DNA of 64,000 nt from Runella sp. (GTDB lineage: Bacteria; Bacteroidota; Bacteroidia; Cytophagales; Spirosomataceae): the NCBI RefSeq assembly GCF_027484545.1, contig NZ_JAIXST010000129.1:1-64000 (forward strand). The letters are read 5' to 3'. A program made the position numbers and the translations under genes. This document shows, piece by piece, positions 18,045 to 26,892 of this stretch. The notes beneath the pieces were generated by a model, which saw nothing but the letters and a program-made list of their open reading frames with translations, searched no databases and had not been told where the DNA came from. Position 1 is the stretch's first letter. Every line of letters starts with the position of its first letter.

Positions 18045-18670
18045 AACGCAGAGATACGCTGAAAGCCTTGTCCCTGAGCGCAATCACGGCGACAATCGCA
18101 GGTACGGAAGCTCACGCAGATGTACCTAAAAAGCCCGTTGCACCCCCTTCATTATCTGATTTTAAAAACGGTAAAAGTGCTGCCGAATTGGCTCGTGATG
18201 CCAAAATTGCTGCCGAGCCCTTTTTTAGTGTCCACGAAATGCAAACCATACGCTTACTGGCTGATTTTATCATTCCTGCCGATGGACAATTTGGGGGAGC
18301 TACCGAAGCAAAAGTGGGTGATTTTATTGGGTTCATTGTAAAAGACATGCCGCAACACCAAACGCCTATGCGAGGCGGATTGGTATGGTTGGATACGCAA
18401 TGTGCAAAACAATTCGGAAAGAAATTTGTAGCTTGTACAAAAGACCAACAAATTAAAATGTTGGATCAAATTGCTTATCCTGAGCAGGCCAAACCGGAAA
18501 TGAGTCAGGGAGTTGCCTTTTTTAATTTGATGCGAAATCTGACCGCTACGGGATATTTTACTACAGAAGTAGGTTTTAAATACTTGGGCTACGTAGGCAA
18601 TCGCCCCAACGCTTGGGATGGTGTGCCCGCAGAAGTTTTAAAGAAGTATAAATTGAGTTACGATTCTTAG
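18041..18670 (+). CDS. Gluconate 2-dehydrogenase subunit 3 family protein with Tat signal
   Basis: This 209-residue protein starts with MKRRDTLKALSLSAI, a twin-arginine signal, with a likely cleavage site after AEAHA-like residues near position 26. The body has the pattern of the small (gamma) subunit of periplasmic gluconate and sorbitol dehydrogenases: MQTIRLLADFIIPAD, then FIGFIVKD, and a C-terminal YFTTEVGFKYLGYVGN. In the family this subunit is needed for maturation and export of the GMC catalytic subunit. The 4-bp overlap with the GMC gene strongly supports a two-subunit enzyme. A hairpin with a following U-rich run at 18699-18732 may end the transcript. Confidence 0.88.
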   Translation: MKRRDTLKALSLSAITATIAGTEAHADVPKKPVAPPSLSDFKNGKSAAELARDAKIAAEPFFSVHEMQTIRLLADFIIPADGQFGGATEAKVGDFIGFIVKDMPQHQTPMRGGLVWLDTQCAKQFGKKFVACTKDQQIKMLDQIAYPEQAKPEMSQGVAFFNLMRNLTATGYFTTEVGFKYLGYVGNRPNAWDGVPAEVLKKYKLSYDS

Positions 18671-18698
18671 ATAATTTCAATAAATTGTTGGATTTTTT

Positions 18699-18732
18699 AA
18701 TAGCGGATACAATTTTTGTTCCGCTATTTTGT
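18699..18732 (+). terminator. Hairpin after the GMC/small-subunit operon
   Basis: AATAGCGGA (18699-18707) and its perfect inverted copy TCCGCTATT (18720-18728) form a 9-bp stem with a 12-nt loop, followed by a T-rich stretch. It lies just ahead of the CHU_C gene start, so it could also act in that leader. Confidence 0.55.
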
Positions 18733-18757
18733 TATTTTACGGAAATACCTCAAAAAA

Positions 18758-20236
18758 ATGCAATTTTGGGAAAAATCGTACTCTGGTTCAGTTTCTCTTT
18801 TTCAACCGCTATTGCTTCTGAAAAAAGCAAAGCGGTCATCTCTTTTTTGTTTTTTTTTAGGAAGTACTGCTTTAGCATCGGCCCAACAAATTGCTGATAA
18901 TCAATGTGATAATCAACCTGGAGTTGGAAGTGGCGGGATGCGTATTACGGATCCCGTTGGTTGTATTCCGCAAACAGTCAAAGTAGCTAATAATCAAATC
19001 GGATCTACGAAAAGCCGATATATCTACGATTATAAAGGAGGAAATCCAAACAATTCACAAGTATATAAAACTGATACTGTTACGAGCTTTACATATACAA
19101 AGCCTGGGCTTTATATCATCATGCAACTGTCGGAAAGTGCTTTTGGTCAACCCCTTCGAAGTTGTCAGCGAGTTACTATCCAAGACCCGATTCCCCCTAC
19201 GTTTAGAGTTTTACCTTGTGAAAATGGGAAAGTTACCCTTACTATTTCCAATCATGACCTTACCCAATACGAAGAGTATGTGATTGAATGGGGAGATGGA
19301 AATGTGGCGATTATTAATCGGCTGAATTTATCGGCTCAGTACCAGTACAAAGACCTTTCTCCGAAGCAAATCAGTGTACAGGGACGCCACAGCGTTAGCA
19401 AATGCGGCGGCAAAAGTGCCCGGACGGTATCGCTTGAAATCGGTACTCAATCTGCTGTTTTGTCAAAATTAGAAGTCCTTGATGCAAATACGGCCGAATT
19501 AACAATCTCCAATCCTAATCTTTTTGATTTGGAATTGTATCGTCAGGATGGGGCAGGTCAATTTCAAACCACAGGGAAAGTTCTTAAAAATGCGGATGAA
19601 AAAACAAAAGTTGCCATTGATACAACTAAACTCTTTTGTTATAAACTCAAGCCCCGCGACAGTTGCATCGCTTCTTTGGAATCCAATGTTTTGTGCGTGA
19701 GCTACCTTATAGCTACTCCTGATATTTCTCATAATACCATTGCTGTGGAGCCCTACCGTTATCCTTCGGAAATTACGAAAATGAGAGTGTTTCGTAACAA
19801 TTCTCCATGGTGGACCCCTAATTTTACTGACTTATTTCGGGAGGATAATCAAGCTGAATGCGGAAAAAAAACCTGTTACCGCCTGCAATTGGAAACGCGC
19901 AACGGTACTGTTTTGTCAAATACGGTCTGTATCGACCCTCCGCCGGCATTGTGTGTTACCTTGACCAATGTCTATGTACCCGATGCTTTTACACCCAATG
20001 GTGACGGAGTCAATGACTTTTTTGAAGTAAAAGGAGAGGCAACAAGCGAAATCCAAGTTCTGATTTATGACCGTTGGGGAACACCTGTTTTTCAAAACAG
20101 CATTAATGTTCGACATTGGAATGGGACTGTCAATGGACATCCTGCCCCATCAGGAGCATATTTTTATCGTATCAGTGTGACCGATAAAATAGGTCGTAAT
20201 TTTGTCAAACGAGGATCCTTTGCTTTACTTCGGTGA
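18758..20236 (+). CDS. Secreted protein with gliding-motility-associated C-terminal (CHU_C, type IX sorting) domain
   Basis: The protein of about 492 residues starts at ATG 18758; the frame is open to a TTG at 18716 that I consider unlikely. A hydrophobic stretch ending near ALASAQQ is the signal peptide. The middle (about 60-400) consists of beta-rich PKD/Ig-like segments with paired cysteines. The last 85 residues carry VPDAFTPNGDGVNDFF, VLIYDRWGTPVFQ, WNG and SGAYFYRI, the CHU_C domain that directs type IX secretion of the B class. The protein is therefore probably surface-exposed or released; its ligand is unknown. Its 3' end overlaps the convergent lpxK gene by 32 bp. Confidence 0.9.
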   Translation: MQFWEKSYSGSVSLFQPLLLLKKAKRSSLFCFFLGSTALASAQQIADNQCDNQPGVGSGGMRITDPVGCIPQTVKVANNQIGSTKSRYIYDYKGGNPNNSQVYKTDTVTSFTYTKPGLYIIMQLSESAFGQPLRSCQRVTIQDPIPPTFRVLPCENGKVTLTISNHDLTQYEEYVIEWGDGNVAIINRLNLSAQYQYKDLSPKQISVQGRHSVSKCGGKSARTVSLEIGTQSAVLSKLEVLDANTAELTISNPNLFDLELYRQDGAGQFQTTGKVLKNADEKTKVAIDTTKLFCYKLKPRDSCIASLESNVLCVSYLIATPDISHNTIAVEPYRYPSEITKMRVFRNNSPWWTPNFTDLFREDNQAECGKKTCYRLQLETRNGTVLSNTVCIDPPPALCVTLTNVYVPDAFTPNGDGVNDFFEVKGEATSEIQVLIYDRWGTPVFQNSINVRHWNGTVNGHPAPSGAYFYRISVTDKIGRNFVKRGSFALLR

Positions 20237-21257
20237 GGATAAAGTTATCGAAGTCGTTTGTATCGAATTTTACCTGAACGGGCCAATAATAAAATTGAGG
20301 TTTCATGAATGACAATTTTACCAAAATCGGCTTGATTTTCACCCAATCTTTTTCGGTGGTAAGAATCGGATTGTCTTCAGAAATCTTAGCCCATTTACGT
20401 ACTTCTTCTTCTGTAAAAGCGTGGTGGTCACCCATTGCTGAATGTCCTTTTAACGTAAAAAAATCGGATGCAGCCTGCTCAAAAGTGCGGGGCTGAGCTA
20501 TGCCGGATACCAGCCAGCAGGTTGAATTATACTCTAAATGGGGGTTGGAATCAAAGTAAGGGATAGGTAAAGCATAGTCAAAGGTCGAGAAGAAAATAGG
20601 AGTGTTAGGTTGAGTATAACGGTGTATCTCTTTTATTATCTGTGATTTATCTTCTTTAGTAAGCTCAGGACATTTGGTGACAATGACTGCATTCGCACGT
20701 TTTGCTCCCTGTTTGGATTCTCTCAAAAGCCCCATTGGAAGTATATGGTCATTGTAAAATAAACGCCCGTAATCAGTTAACAACAAATTAAGATTGGGAA
20801 GTATAGCACGGTGCTGAAAGGCATCATCCAATAAAATAATTTGGGTATCAGGTGTTCTAAGTTCAATTTCCTGTAAACCCTGAGCACGCTTTTCGCATAC
20901 ATATACGGGAACTTTGTCCCCAAACTTTCCATAAAGTTGAAGAGGCTCATCACCTATCTCATTGGCGGTAGAGCTGTTGCTGGCCTGACCAAACCCTTTG
21001 GTCTTACGACCATAGCCACGACTTAAAATGGCTACTTGAAAGTGTGAATTCAGTAAACGAACTAAATACTCAATGTGTGGAGTTTTGCCCGTTCCGCCTA
21101 CTGTTAAATTGCCAATATTGATGGTATAAATAGACGACCGGTATACTTTTTTTACGCCTTTGTCGTATGCATAATTACGGAGAGAAGTAATAAGACCATA
21201 AAGTAAACTGAAAGGCCAAAGTACCCACTTCATATCATTTGATAACTTTCTTAACAT
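20205..21257 (-). CDS. lpxK: Tetraacyldisaccharide 4'-kinase
   Basis: The 350-residue protein has one N-terminal membrane-associated helix and then the Walker A sequence TVGGTGKTPHIEYL, SRGYGRKTKG and LLDDAFQHR, all hallmarks of LpxK. The enzyme phosphorylates the 4' position of the lipid A disaccharide at the inner membrane. It stands alone on the minus strand, overlapping the CHU_C gene at its 3' end and divergent from menC. Its length is normal for the family. Together with lpxH at 46617 it shows that the organism makes lipid A. Confidence 0.95.
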   Translation of the reverse strand: MLRKLSNDMKWVLWPFSLLYGLITSLRNYAYDKGVKKVYRSSIYTINIGNLTVGGTGKTPHIEYLVRLLNSHFQVAILSRGYGRKTKGFGQASNSSTANEIGDEPLQLYGKFGDKVPVYVCEKRAQGLQEIELRTPDTQIILLDDAFQHRAILPNLNLLLTDYGRLFYNDHILPMGLLRESKQGAKRANAVIVTKCPELTKEDKSQIIKEIHRYTQPNTPIFFSTFDYALPIPYFDSNPHLEYNSTCWLVSGIAQPRTFEQAASDFFTLKGHSAMGDHHAFTEEEVRKWAKISEDNPILTTEKDWVKIKPILVKLSFMKPQFYYWPVQVKFDTNDFDNFILTEVKQRILV

Positions 21258-21335
21258 TTTCTTAAACTGACTTTGGCAAAGTAAGGTATTTTTCTCTAAA
21301 TTGTGCGCTTGCTTACCCCAAACAGTTAATTGCCA

Positions 21336-22445
21336 ATGCCCTTACAAATTCATTATCAGCCATATAAACTGAATTTTCGGTTTGAAGCGGGGACTTCGCG
21401 AGGCATTTTGACGGAAAAAATATCGTGGCTTATTAAAATTTATGACGATAGCCAACCAACACTGGTTGGAATGGGGGAATGTGGACCGTTAAGTGGGTTA
21501 AGTATTGATGATCGACCTGATTTTGAGGATAATTTACAGCAATTCTGCCAAAATTTTAATCGCCTTGACCTCGAAATTTACAGTTGGAATATTTCTATTA
21601 TTCTTGACCAACTCATAGGTACTGCCTGGCCTTCCATACGATTTGGGTTTGAATCGGCCATGCTTGACTACCTGAATGGCTGTAAGAGAGTACTTTTTCC
21701 AAACGATTTTGTAAATAACGGACGTCTAATCCCCATCAATGGATTGGTATGGATGGGAAGTCAGGATTTTATGCTGCAACAGGTGGAGGAGAAAATTGTA
21801 ACGGGATTCAATACCATCAAATTGAAAATAGGAGCTATTGATTTTGAACAGGAATGCAGCATTTTGGCACATATTCGGCGTCATTTTTCGGCTCAAGAAA
21901 TTACGCTGAGAGTAGATGCCAATGGAGCTTTTAATGGGACAAATGTACATGAGCGACTCCAACGACTGGCCGAATTTGATATTCATTCCATTGAACAGCC
22001 CATTCAGCCAAAGCAACTGGAATTGATGACTGAGCTTTGTGAAACATCTCCCGTACCTGTGGCTCTTGACGAAGAATTGATTGGTAATTATGATTATGCT
22101 GCCAAACGCCGCTTGTTAAAAAACCTGAAACCACATTACGTTATCCTAAAGCCTACGCTTTTAGGCGGTTTTGAAGCCACACGCGAGTGGATTGAAACAG
22201 CTCAACGACTTGATATTGGCTGGTGGATTACTTCTGCGTTGGAGTCAAACATTGGATTGAATGCCATTTCACAGTTTACTGCAGAATTCGACAATCCGCT
22301 TCCCCAAGGTTTAGGTACAGGTCAGTTGTATAATAATAACATTCCCAGCCCTTTGTTGATCGAAAGAGGGTATCTTCGCTATGATTCTCAGCAATCATGG
22401 GACTTTAGTGTGCTGAATTCCAGTCGCATTTCTACTAATGCTTAG
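21336..22445 (+). CDS. menC: o-Succinylbenzoate synthase
   Basis: The 369-residue protein belongs to the enolase superfamily. An N-terminal capping domain is followed by a barrel with KLKIGA (catalytic Lys pair), VDANGAF, IEQPIQ and LDEELIG as the three metal ligands, and LKPTLLGG with the second catalytic Lys, then GWWITSALESNIGL. This set and the length fit MenC, which dehydrates SHCHC to o-succinylbenzoate in menaquinone synthesis. ATG at 21336 is preferred over a TTG two codons earlier. The other men genes are not in the window. A dipeptide epimerase is the main alternative, but the SALESNIGL stretch favours MenC. Confidence 0.87.
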   Translation: MPLQIHYQPYKLNFRFEAGTSRGILTEKISWLIKIYDDSQPTLVGMGECGPLSGLSIDDRPDFEDNLQQFCQNFNRLDLEIYSWNISIILDQLIGTAWPSIRFGFESAMLDYLNGCKRVLFPNDFVNNGRLIPINGLVWMGSQDFMLQQVEEKIVTGFNTIKLKIGAIDFEQECSILAHIRRHFSAQEITLRVDANGAFNGTNVHERLQRLAEFDIHSIEQPIQPKQLELMTELCETSPVPVALDEELIGNYDYAAKRRLLKNLKPHYVILKPTLLGGFEATREWIETAQRLDIGWWITSALESNIGLNAISQFTAEFDNPLPQGLGTGQLYNNNIPSPLLIERGYLRYDSQQSWDFSVLNSSRISTNA

Positions 22446-22567
22446 TGCTTCAGAATTTCAATTATTTTCAATGCCCATTTTCAACGAAGGGTGTTGAGTA
22501 TTTGCTCAATGAAACTATTTTCTTTTCAGGTCGTTTTATAATTATAAGGTACTAATTTAAAAACACC

Positions 22568-23260
22568 ATGGAAGAAAACAATAAACTCGACAGAATCATT
22601 GAAGCTCGAATGAAGCTGAAAGCTCGATTTGAGGACAAAATGCAGAATACGCCTTCAATGGCTGATGCCCGTCCGCAGGGACAAGGAGAACTTAATCGTC
22701 ATGGGATGCCAAATACACCTGTGGGACAGACTTTGACAACCAAATGGCCTGTTTTGGATTTAGGCTACCAACCCAATGTAACTCTTGATCGTTGGCGACT
22801 TTACATAGATGGGGAAGTCGAAAATCCTATGATTTTGACTTGGGATGATTTTATGTCACTGCCTCAAACCGAAGATGTGTCTGATTTTCACTGTGTTACT
22901 ACGTGGTCAAAATTGGATATGTCGTGGGTGGGAGTTCGTTTATTAGATTTGGCGGCTTTGGTACGGCCTAAAGAAACCGCAACACATTTAATGTGCTATG
23001 GCTACGATACATACACTACGAATGTATCGCTTGAGGAAGCTCTCAAACCTGATGTTCTTTTAGCGCATACCGTCTATGGAGAACCGCTTCCCAAAGAGCA
23101 CGGTGGACCGGTGCGGATGATAACGCCGCAATTGTACGCTTGGAAAGGCTCAAAATGGATAAAAAGAATTGAATTTTTGTCTAAAAACAAACGTGGTTTT
23201 TGGGAAGAACGAGGTTACTCAAATACGGCTTACCCTTGGCGTAATGATAGATACAGCTAA
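22568..23260 (+). CDS. Sulfite-oxidase-like molybdopterin-dependent oxidoreductase
   Basis: The 230-residue protein matches the molybdopterin domain of sulfite-oxidase-like enzymes. It has WRLYIDGEVENP, the strand DFHCVTTWSKLDMSWVGV with the Cys that ligates molybdenum, and a C-terminal KHGGPVRMI-like stretch (KEHGGPVRMITPQLYAWKG) followed by KWIKRIEF. There is no signal peptide and no dimerisation or heme domain, so it is the short cytoplasmic type whose physiological substrate is unknown. It stands between menC and pepA, with about 120 bp of spacer before it. Confidence 0.9.
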   Translation: MEENNKLDRIIEARMKLKARFEDKMQNTPSMADARPQGQGELNRHGMPNTPVGQTLTTKWPVLDLGYQPNVTLDRWRLYIDGEVENPMILTWDDFMSLPQTEDVSDFHCVTTWSKLDMSWVGVRLLDLAALVRPKETATHLMCYGYDTYTTNVSLEEALKPDVLLAHTVYGEPLPKEHGGPVRMITPQLYAWKGSKWIKRIEFLSKNKRGFWEERGYSNTAYPWRNDRYS

Positions 23261-23267
23261 GAGGAGT

Positions 23268-23340
23268 GTCGAATTAAGAATGTCGAAGTAGGAAATTTTT
23301 GCGTGTCTTACCTCTTAATTCTAATTTCCTTTCTCTTCAA
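23268..23340 (+). repeat. Two facing 7-bp-period arrays upstream of pepA
   Basis: The first array (23268-23295) reads GTCGAAT, TAAGAAT, GTCGAAG, TAGGAAA. The second (23306-23340) reads TCTTACC, TCTTAAT, TCTAATT, TCCTTTC, TCTTCAA. GAATTAAGA in the first has its exact inverted copy TCTTAATTC in the second, so the leader could fold back on itself. Confidence 0.6.
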
Positions 23341-23373
23341 GAAGTTAATAAAACAACGGAATTCCTAATTAGA

Positions 23374-24822
23374 ATGATTTTAGAAGTAGTTTCTCAATTG
23401 ACAGAAACGGCTCAAGCCGTTATATATCTTTTTCGCCAAGACGATACTCTGAAAGCACGTTTGGCCTCATTTTCAAACGCCGATTTGTTGACAGAGGATT
23501 TTAAAGCCGAAGCAAAACAGGTTCATGTTTTGTACGAGGGTTCTCGAAAAGTGTTTTTAATCGGTTTGGGTAAATCTCCTAAAGAGGCTGATTTTGTTAA
23601 AATTTTGCGGTCATTTTTTTACAAACAAAAGAAAACCCTGCCCGATACTATCGGTCTCAGTTTAATAAAAGGCGGCATTGAATTTCAATGGGTGGAAGCA
23701 ATCGCGAATGGTTGTATAGTAGGTAGTTATGATTTGGGGTTATACAAAACAGATAAAAGTGCGGAGTTCAATTTCTTTGAACGTACTCCTAAAATTCAAT
23801 TGGAAACAGCGGAATCAGGCATTGAATCCATCATAGAATCGGCACGAATCGGCGAGATGACCGCTTTGACACAAATTCGTGTCATGGATTTGATGAATGC
23901 ACCTTCCAACAAAAAGAATCCGTTAGCATTGGCCGATTGGGCAGTGGAGTCGGGGCAAAAATACGGCTACTCAGTCGCTATTTTCGACGAAAAAAAGTGT
24001 GAAAAAATAGGATTAAAGGCACTTGTGGCAGTGAGTAAAGGAAGCAAAAATCCTCCCTGTTTTATAGTTATGGAATATACTCATCCACAGGCCACGCAAA
24101 AAATAGGCTTAGTTGGGAAAGGAGTAACTTTTGATACAGGAGGGATTTCGCTCAAACAATCCACCAACATGCACTACATGAAGTCCGACATGGGAGGAGC
24201 GGCAGCAGTGTTGGGAACCATTGAATTGGCAGCCAAACTTCAATTACCTGTTCATTTAATTGGAATAATTCCCACTACTGAAAATAGTATAGATGGCCTT
24301 TCCATCAAACCCGGCGATGTCATTGGAAGTTATTCGGGTAAAAGCATCGAAGTAATTGATACAGATGCCGAAGGGCGACTGATTTTGGCGGATGGACTGA
24401 GTTATGCGAGACAAAACTATGAATTGGATTGTATCGTAGATTTGGCTACGCTGACGGGGAGTTGTGTAGCTACTTTAGGGTATGCCGCCGCTGGGTTATT
24501 TACGAATAACGAATCACTTGCCCAAAGTCTTTACGAAAGTGGAGTACAAACGGGCGAAAAGCTATGGCGGCTTCCGCTGTGGGATGATTACAAAGACGAA
24601 CTGAAATCGGACGTAGCAGATGTTAAGAACTTTCATGGAAAACCAATCGCCGGTGCCATTGTTGCGGCTAAATTTTTGGAAGTGTTTGTGGATGAACACG
24701 CTAACTGGGCGCATTTAGACATTGCGGGAACGGCTTTTGGTGATTCGGAATTTGGAACTATGAAGTCTGCAACGGCTTACGGAGTTCGTCTTCTGACTCA
24801 TTGGTTACGACGTCAAGTTTGA
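23374..24822 (+). CDS. pepA: Leucyl aminopeptidase (M17 family)
   Basis: The 482-residue protein contains the M17 metal-binding block GKGVTFDTGGISLK, the MKSDMGGAAAVLG segment and the signature DTDAEGRLILADGL near the C-terminus. These supply the two-zinc site of the hexameric leucine aminopeptidases. ATG at 23374 gives the normal N-terminal macro-like domain; a TTG at 23299 in the same frame lies inside a 7-bp-period repeat and is unlikely. The enzyme cleaves N-terminal residues from cytoplasmic peptides. It is monocistronic as far as can be seen. Confidence 0.93.
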   Translation: MILEVVSQLTETAQAVIYLFRQDDTLKARLASFSNADLLTEDFKAEAKQVHVLYEGSRKVFLIGLGKSPKEADFVKILRSFFYKQKKTLPDTIGLSLIKGGIEFQWVEAIANGCIVGSYDLGLYKTDKSAEFNFFERTPKIQLETAESGIESIIESARIGEMTALTQIRVMDLMNAPSNKKNPLALADWAVESGQKYGYSVAIFDEKKCEKIGLKALVAVSKGSKNPPCFIVMEYTHPQATQKIGLVGKGVTFDTGGISLKQSTNMHYMKSDMGGAAAVLGTIELAAKLQLPVHLIGIIPTTENSIDGLSIKPGDVIGSYSGKSIEVIDTDAEGRLILADGLSYARQNYELDCIVDLATLTGSCVATLGYAAAGLFTNNESLAQSLYESGVQTGEKLWRLPLWDDYKDELKSDVADVKNFHGKPIAGAIVAAKFLEVFVDEHANWAHLDIAGTAFGDSEFGTMKSATAYGVRLLTHWLRRQV

Positions 24823-24951
24823 TAGTTAGTATTTGGTATTTCAGTAGCGTTCTGTTAGTTTTAGGCGTAAAATAGTTTGGTCTCAAAAGTGAGTCACTTT
24901 TCAATACGTCCAAATTCATAATTACAAATCTTTTAATTTGCAAAAACTACT

Positions 24952-26772
24952 ATGAAGATACTATTACGCTGTGTTTGTGTCGTTTCGCTGCTATTTGGGT
25001 TTAATGCGGCCTATTCCCAGCAAGTGCATCAACGTTGGGAAGTTGGTGGCGGACTTGGTCTGTCGGGTTACTTAGGTGACCTCAACAAATCGGATTTCTT
25101 TTCCAAAGACCCCAAATTAAGCGGCGGTGTGTTTGGTCGTTATCATTTCAATAGAAGCTGGGCTTTGCGAGGTGCATTAACATTTGGTAAACTGTCGGGA
25201 AGTGATGCCAATTTTGATGACCGAAAAGTACGGGGATTTAAAACCAGCTCTCCTCTTACTGACTTATCGGCGATTGTTGAATACGATTTTTTGGGAAAGA
25301 ACCGCTTTCGATACGATTCTACTTCTTTTCAAGTACGTTTTAAGCGTAAACTATCCCCTTATTTATTTACAGGTGCAGGTTTAGGTTTTACGAATCCTAA
25401 GCCTGATTTCACAGGTACAGCTTCTACTTCTGCTGCTTATAGACAAGGTGCAATTGCAGATCAGGCAGCGAGTTATTCTAAATCTAATTTCGTGATTCCA
25501 TTTGGAGTAGGTGTACGCTATGACCTTGCTGAGCATTGGGTATTGGGAGTGGAAGCGGGTTTTCGATTGGCATTTTCTGATTATTTGGATGGTGTAAGCC
25601 AAGCTGCAAATCCGGGTCGTGAAGACCGCTATAAACTGTCTACACTTTCTATTGCGTATCGTTTTGATAAAAAAGATACGGATCGCGACGGTATTCCTGA
25701 CGAAAAAGATGCCTGTCCTAAGGAGCCCGGTTCTGTAAAAATGAATGGTTGCCCCGACAAAGATAACGACGGCGTGGCTGACAAAGATGATGATTGTCCC
25801 GATACTTTTGGACTTGCTTCACTGAAAGGGTGCCCGGATGCTGACGGTGATGGTATTCGTGATAAAGATGATGCCTGTCCTGATGAAGCAGGACCTATTT
25901 CTTTGCAAGGCTGTCCTGACCGCGATAAAGATGGTATTGCCGACAAAGATGATGCCTGTCCTGATGTTGCCGGTTCAGCTTTATTAAAAGGCTGTCCTGA
26001 TCGTGATAAAGACGGTATCGCTGACAAAGACGATGCCTGTCCGGATGTAGCCGGTCTTCCGCAATTTAGTGGTTGTCCTGATACTGACGGTGATGGTTTA
26101 CCTGATAAAGATGATGAGTGCCCAACTATAGCGGGCAAAATTGAGCTGAAGGGTTGTCCCGACGGAGATAATGATGGCATTGCTGATAAAGACGATGCCT
26201 GTCCAACAGTGGCAGGGGTAGCCATGTTTGCAGGGTGTCCAGATACTGACTCAGACAGTGTGGAGGATGCCAAAGATCGTTGTCCTGATATAGCCGGTAA
26301 ACCTGAATTTGAAGGTTGCCCTGATGCTAAAACATTGAAGGCAATCATTAAAGCGGCAGAGCAGAAAGCGCGCCTTGAAGCAATAGCCGCTAAAAAACAA
26401 GGGGTTAAAATTGACGAGTCGCAAAAAATAATGGATGTGCGTGTTGACCCTATTTTGTTTGAAACCAATAGCGCTGTTATTCAATCGGTCTATAAAGCTA
26501 CGTTGGACAATATTGCAGATTTAATGGCTAAAAACCCCAGTTATAAAATTCGCATATCGGGTCATGCTGACAATGTAGGACCTGATGATTACAACCGTAA
26601 ACTTTCAGAAAAGCGGTCGAAAGCTTGTTTTGATTACCTGCAATCCAAAGGAGTAAGTGCAACTCGAATGGCTTTGATAGGTCTTGGAGAAGGCGTTCCT
26701 GCTGCTGATAACCAAACCGAAGAAGGTCGTCAGCGTAACCGACGGGTGGAAGTGGAAGCGTTTCGTCAGTAA
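24952..26772 (+). CDS. OmpA-family outer-membrane protein with DUF6089 barrel and eight thrombospondin type 3 repeats
   Basis: The 606-residue protein has a signal peptide ending at AAYSQ, then a DUF6089 beta-barrel (about residues 28-240) with GYLGDLNKSDFFSKDP. Eight calcium-binding thrombospondin type 3 units of 27 residues follow, pattern DxDxDGxxDxxDxCP (about 243-460); units 4 and 5 are almost identical, a sign of recent duplication. The end is an OmpA peptidoglycan-binding domain (about 495-606) with ISGHADNVG and RRVEVE. It therefore ties the outer membrane to the cell wall. The next gene encodes a protein with only the same N-terminal barrel. Confidence 0.93.
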   Translation: MKILLRCVCVVSLLFGFNAAYSQQVHQRWEVGGGLGLSGYLGDLNKSDFFSKDPKLSGGVFGRYHFNRSWALRGALTFGKLSGSDANFDDRKVRGFKTSSPLTDLSAIVEYDFLGKNRFRYDSTSFQVRFKRKLSPYLFTGAGLGFTNPKPDFTGTASTSAAYRQGAIADQAASYSKSNFVIPFGVGVRYDLAEHWVLGVEAGFRLAFSDYLDGVSQAANPGREDRYKLSTLSIAYRFDKKDTDRDGIPDEKDACPKEPGSVKMNGCPDKDNDGVADKDDDCPDTFGLASLKGCPDADGDGIRDKDDACPDEAGPISLQGCPDRDKDGIADKDDACPDVAGSALLKGCPDRDKDGIADKDDACPDVAGLPQFSGCPDTDGDGLPDKDDECPTIAGKIELKGCPDGDNDGIADKDDACPTVAGVAMFAGCPDTDSDSVEDAKDRCPDIAGKPEFEGCPDAKTLKAIIKAAEQKARLEAIAAKKQGVKIDESQKIMDVRVDPILFETNSAVIQSVYKATLDNIADLMAKNPSYKIRISGHADNVGPDDYNRKLSEKRSKACFDYLQSKGVSATRMALIGLGEGVPAADNQTEEGRQRNRRVEVEAFRQ

Positions 26773-26794
26773 ACTTGACTAATAAATCACATTA

Positions 26795-26864
26795 CAAAAA
26801 TCGGACCGCCGATGCGATCGAATGGAATATGTCCTGTTCGACCGCATCGGCGGTCTGATTTTTG
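26795..26864 (+). terminator. 28-bp near-perfect palindrome between the two DUF6089 genes, likely terminator
   Basis: The arms 26795-26822 and 26837-26864 are inverted copies with two differing positions (one of them a G:U pair) around a 14-nt loop. The stem begins with CAAAAATC and ends with GATTTTTG, so it has a T-run in either direction and could stop transcription both ways. The core ACCGCCGATGCG is GC-rich against an AT-rich background. Confidence 0.8.
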
Positions 26865-26892
26865 CGTTACAGATTGGAAATCTCACTTCATT

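Noticed and set aside
25682-26331. Repeats in the OmpA-like gene as a CRISPR array
   Set aside because: The 81-bp units are coding and translate into thrombospondin type 3 repeats; there are no unrelated spacers.
25629-26468. Long minus-strand open frame opposite the OmpA-like gene
   Set aside because: It is a mirror of the thrombospondin repeats, rich in Ser/Pro, with no domain; the plus-strand product has clear domains.
26812-26892. Longer start for the second DUF6089 gene
   Set aside because: The extension would be encoded by the palindromic terminator and would place the signal peptide at an internal position; ATG 26893 gives a proper signal peptide.
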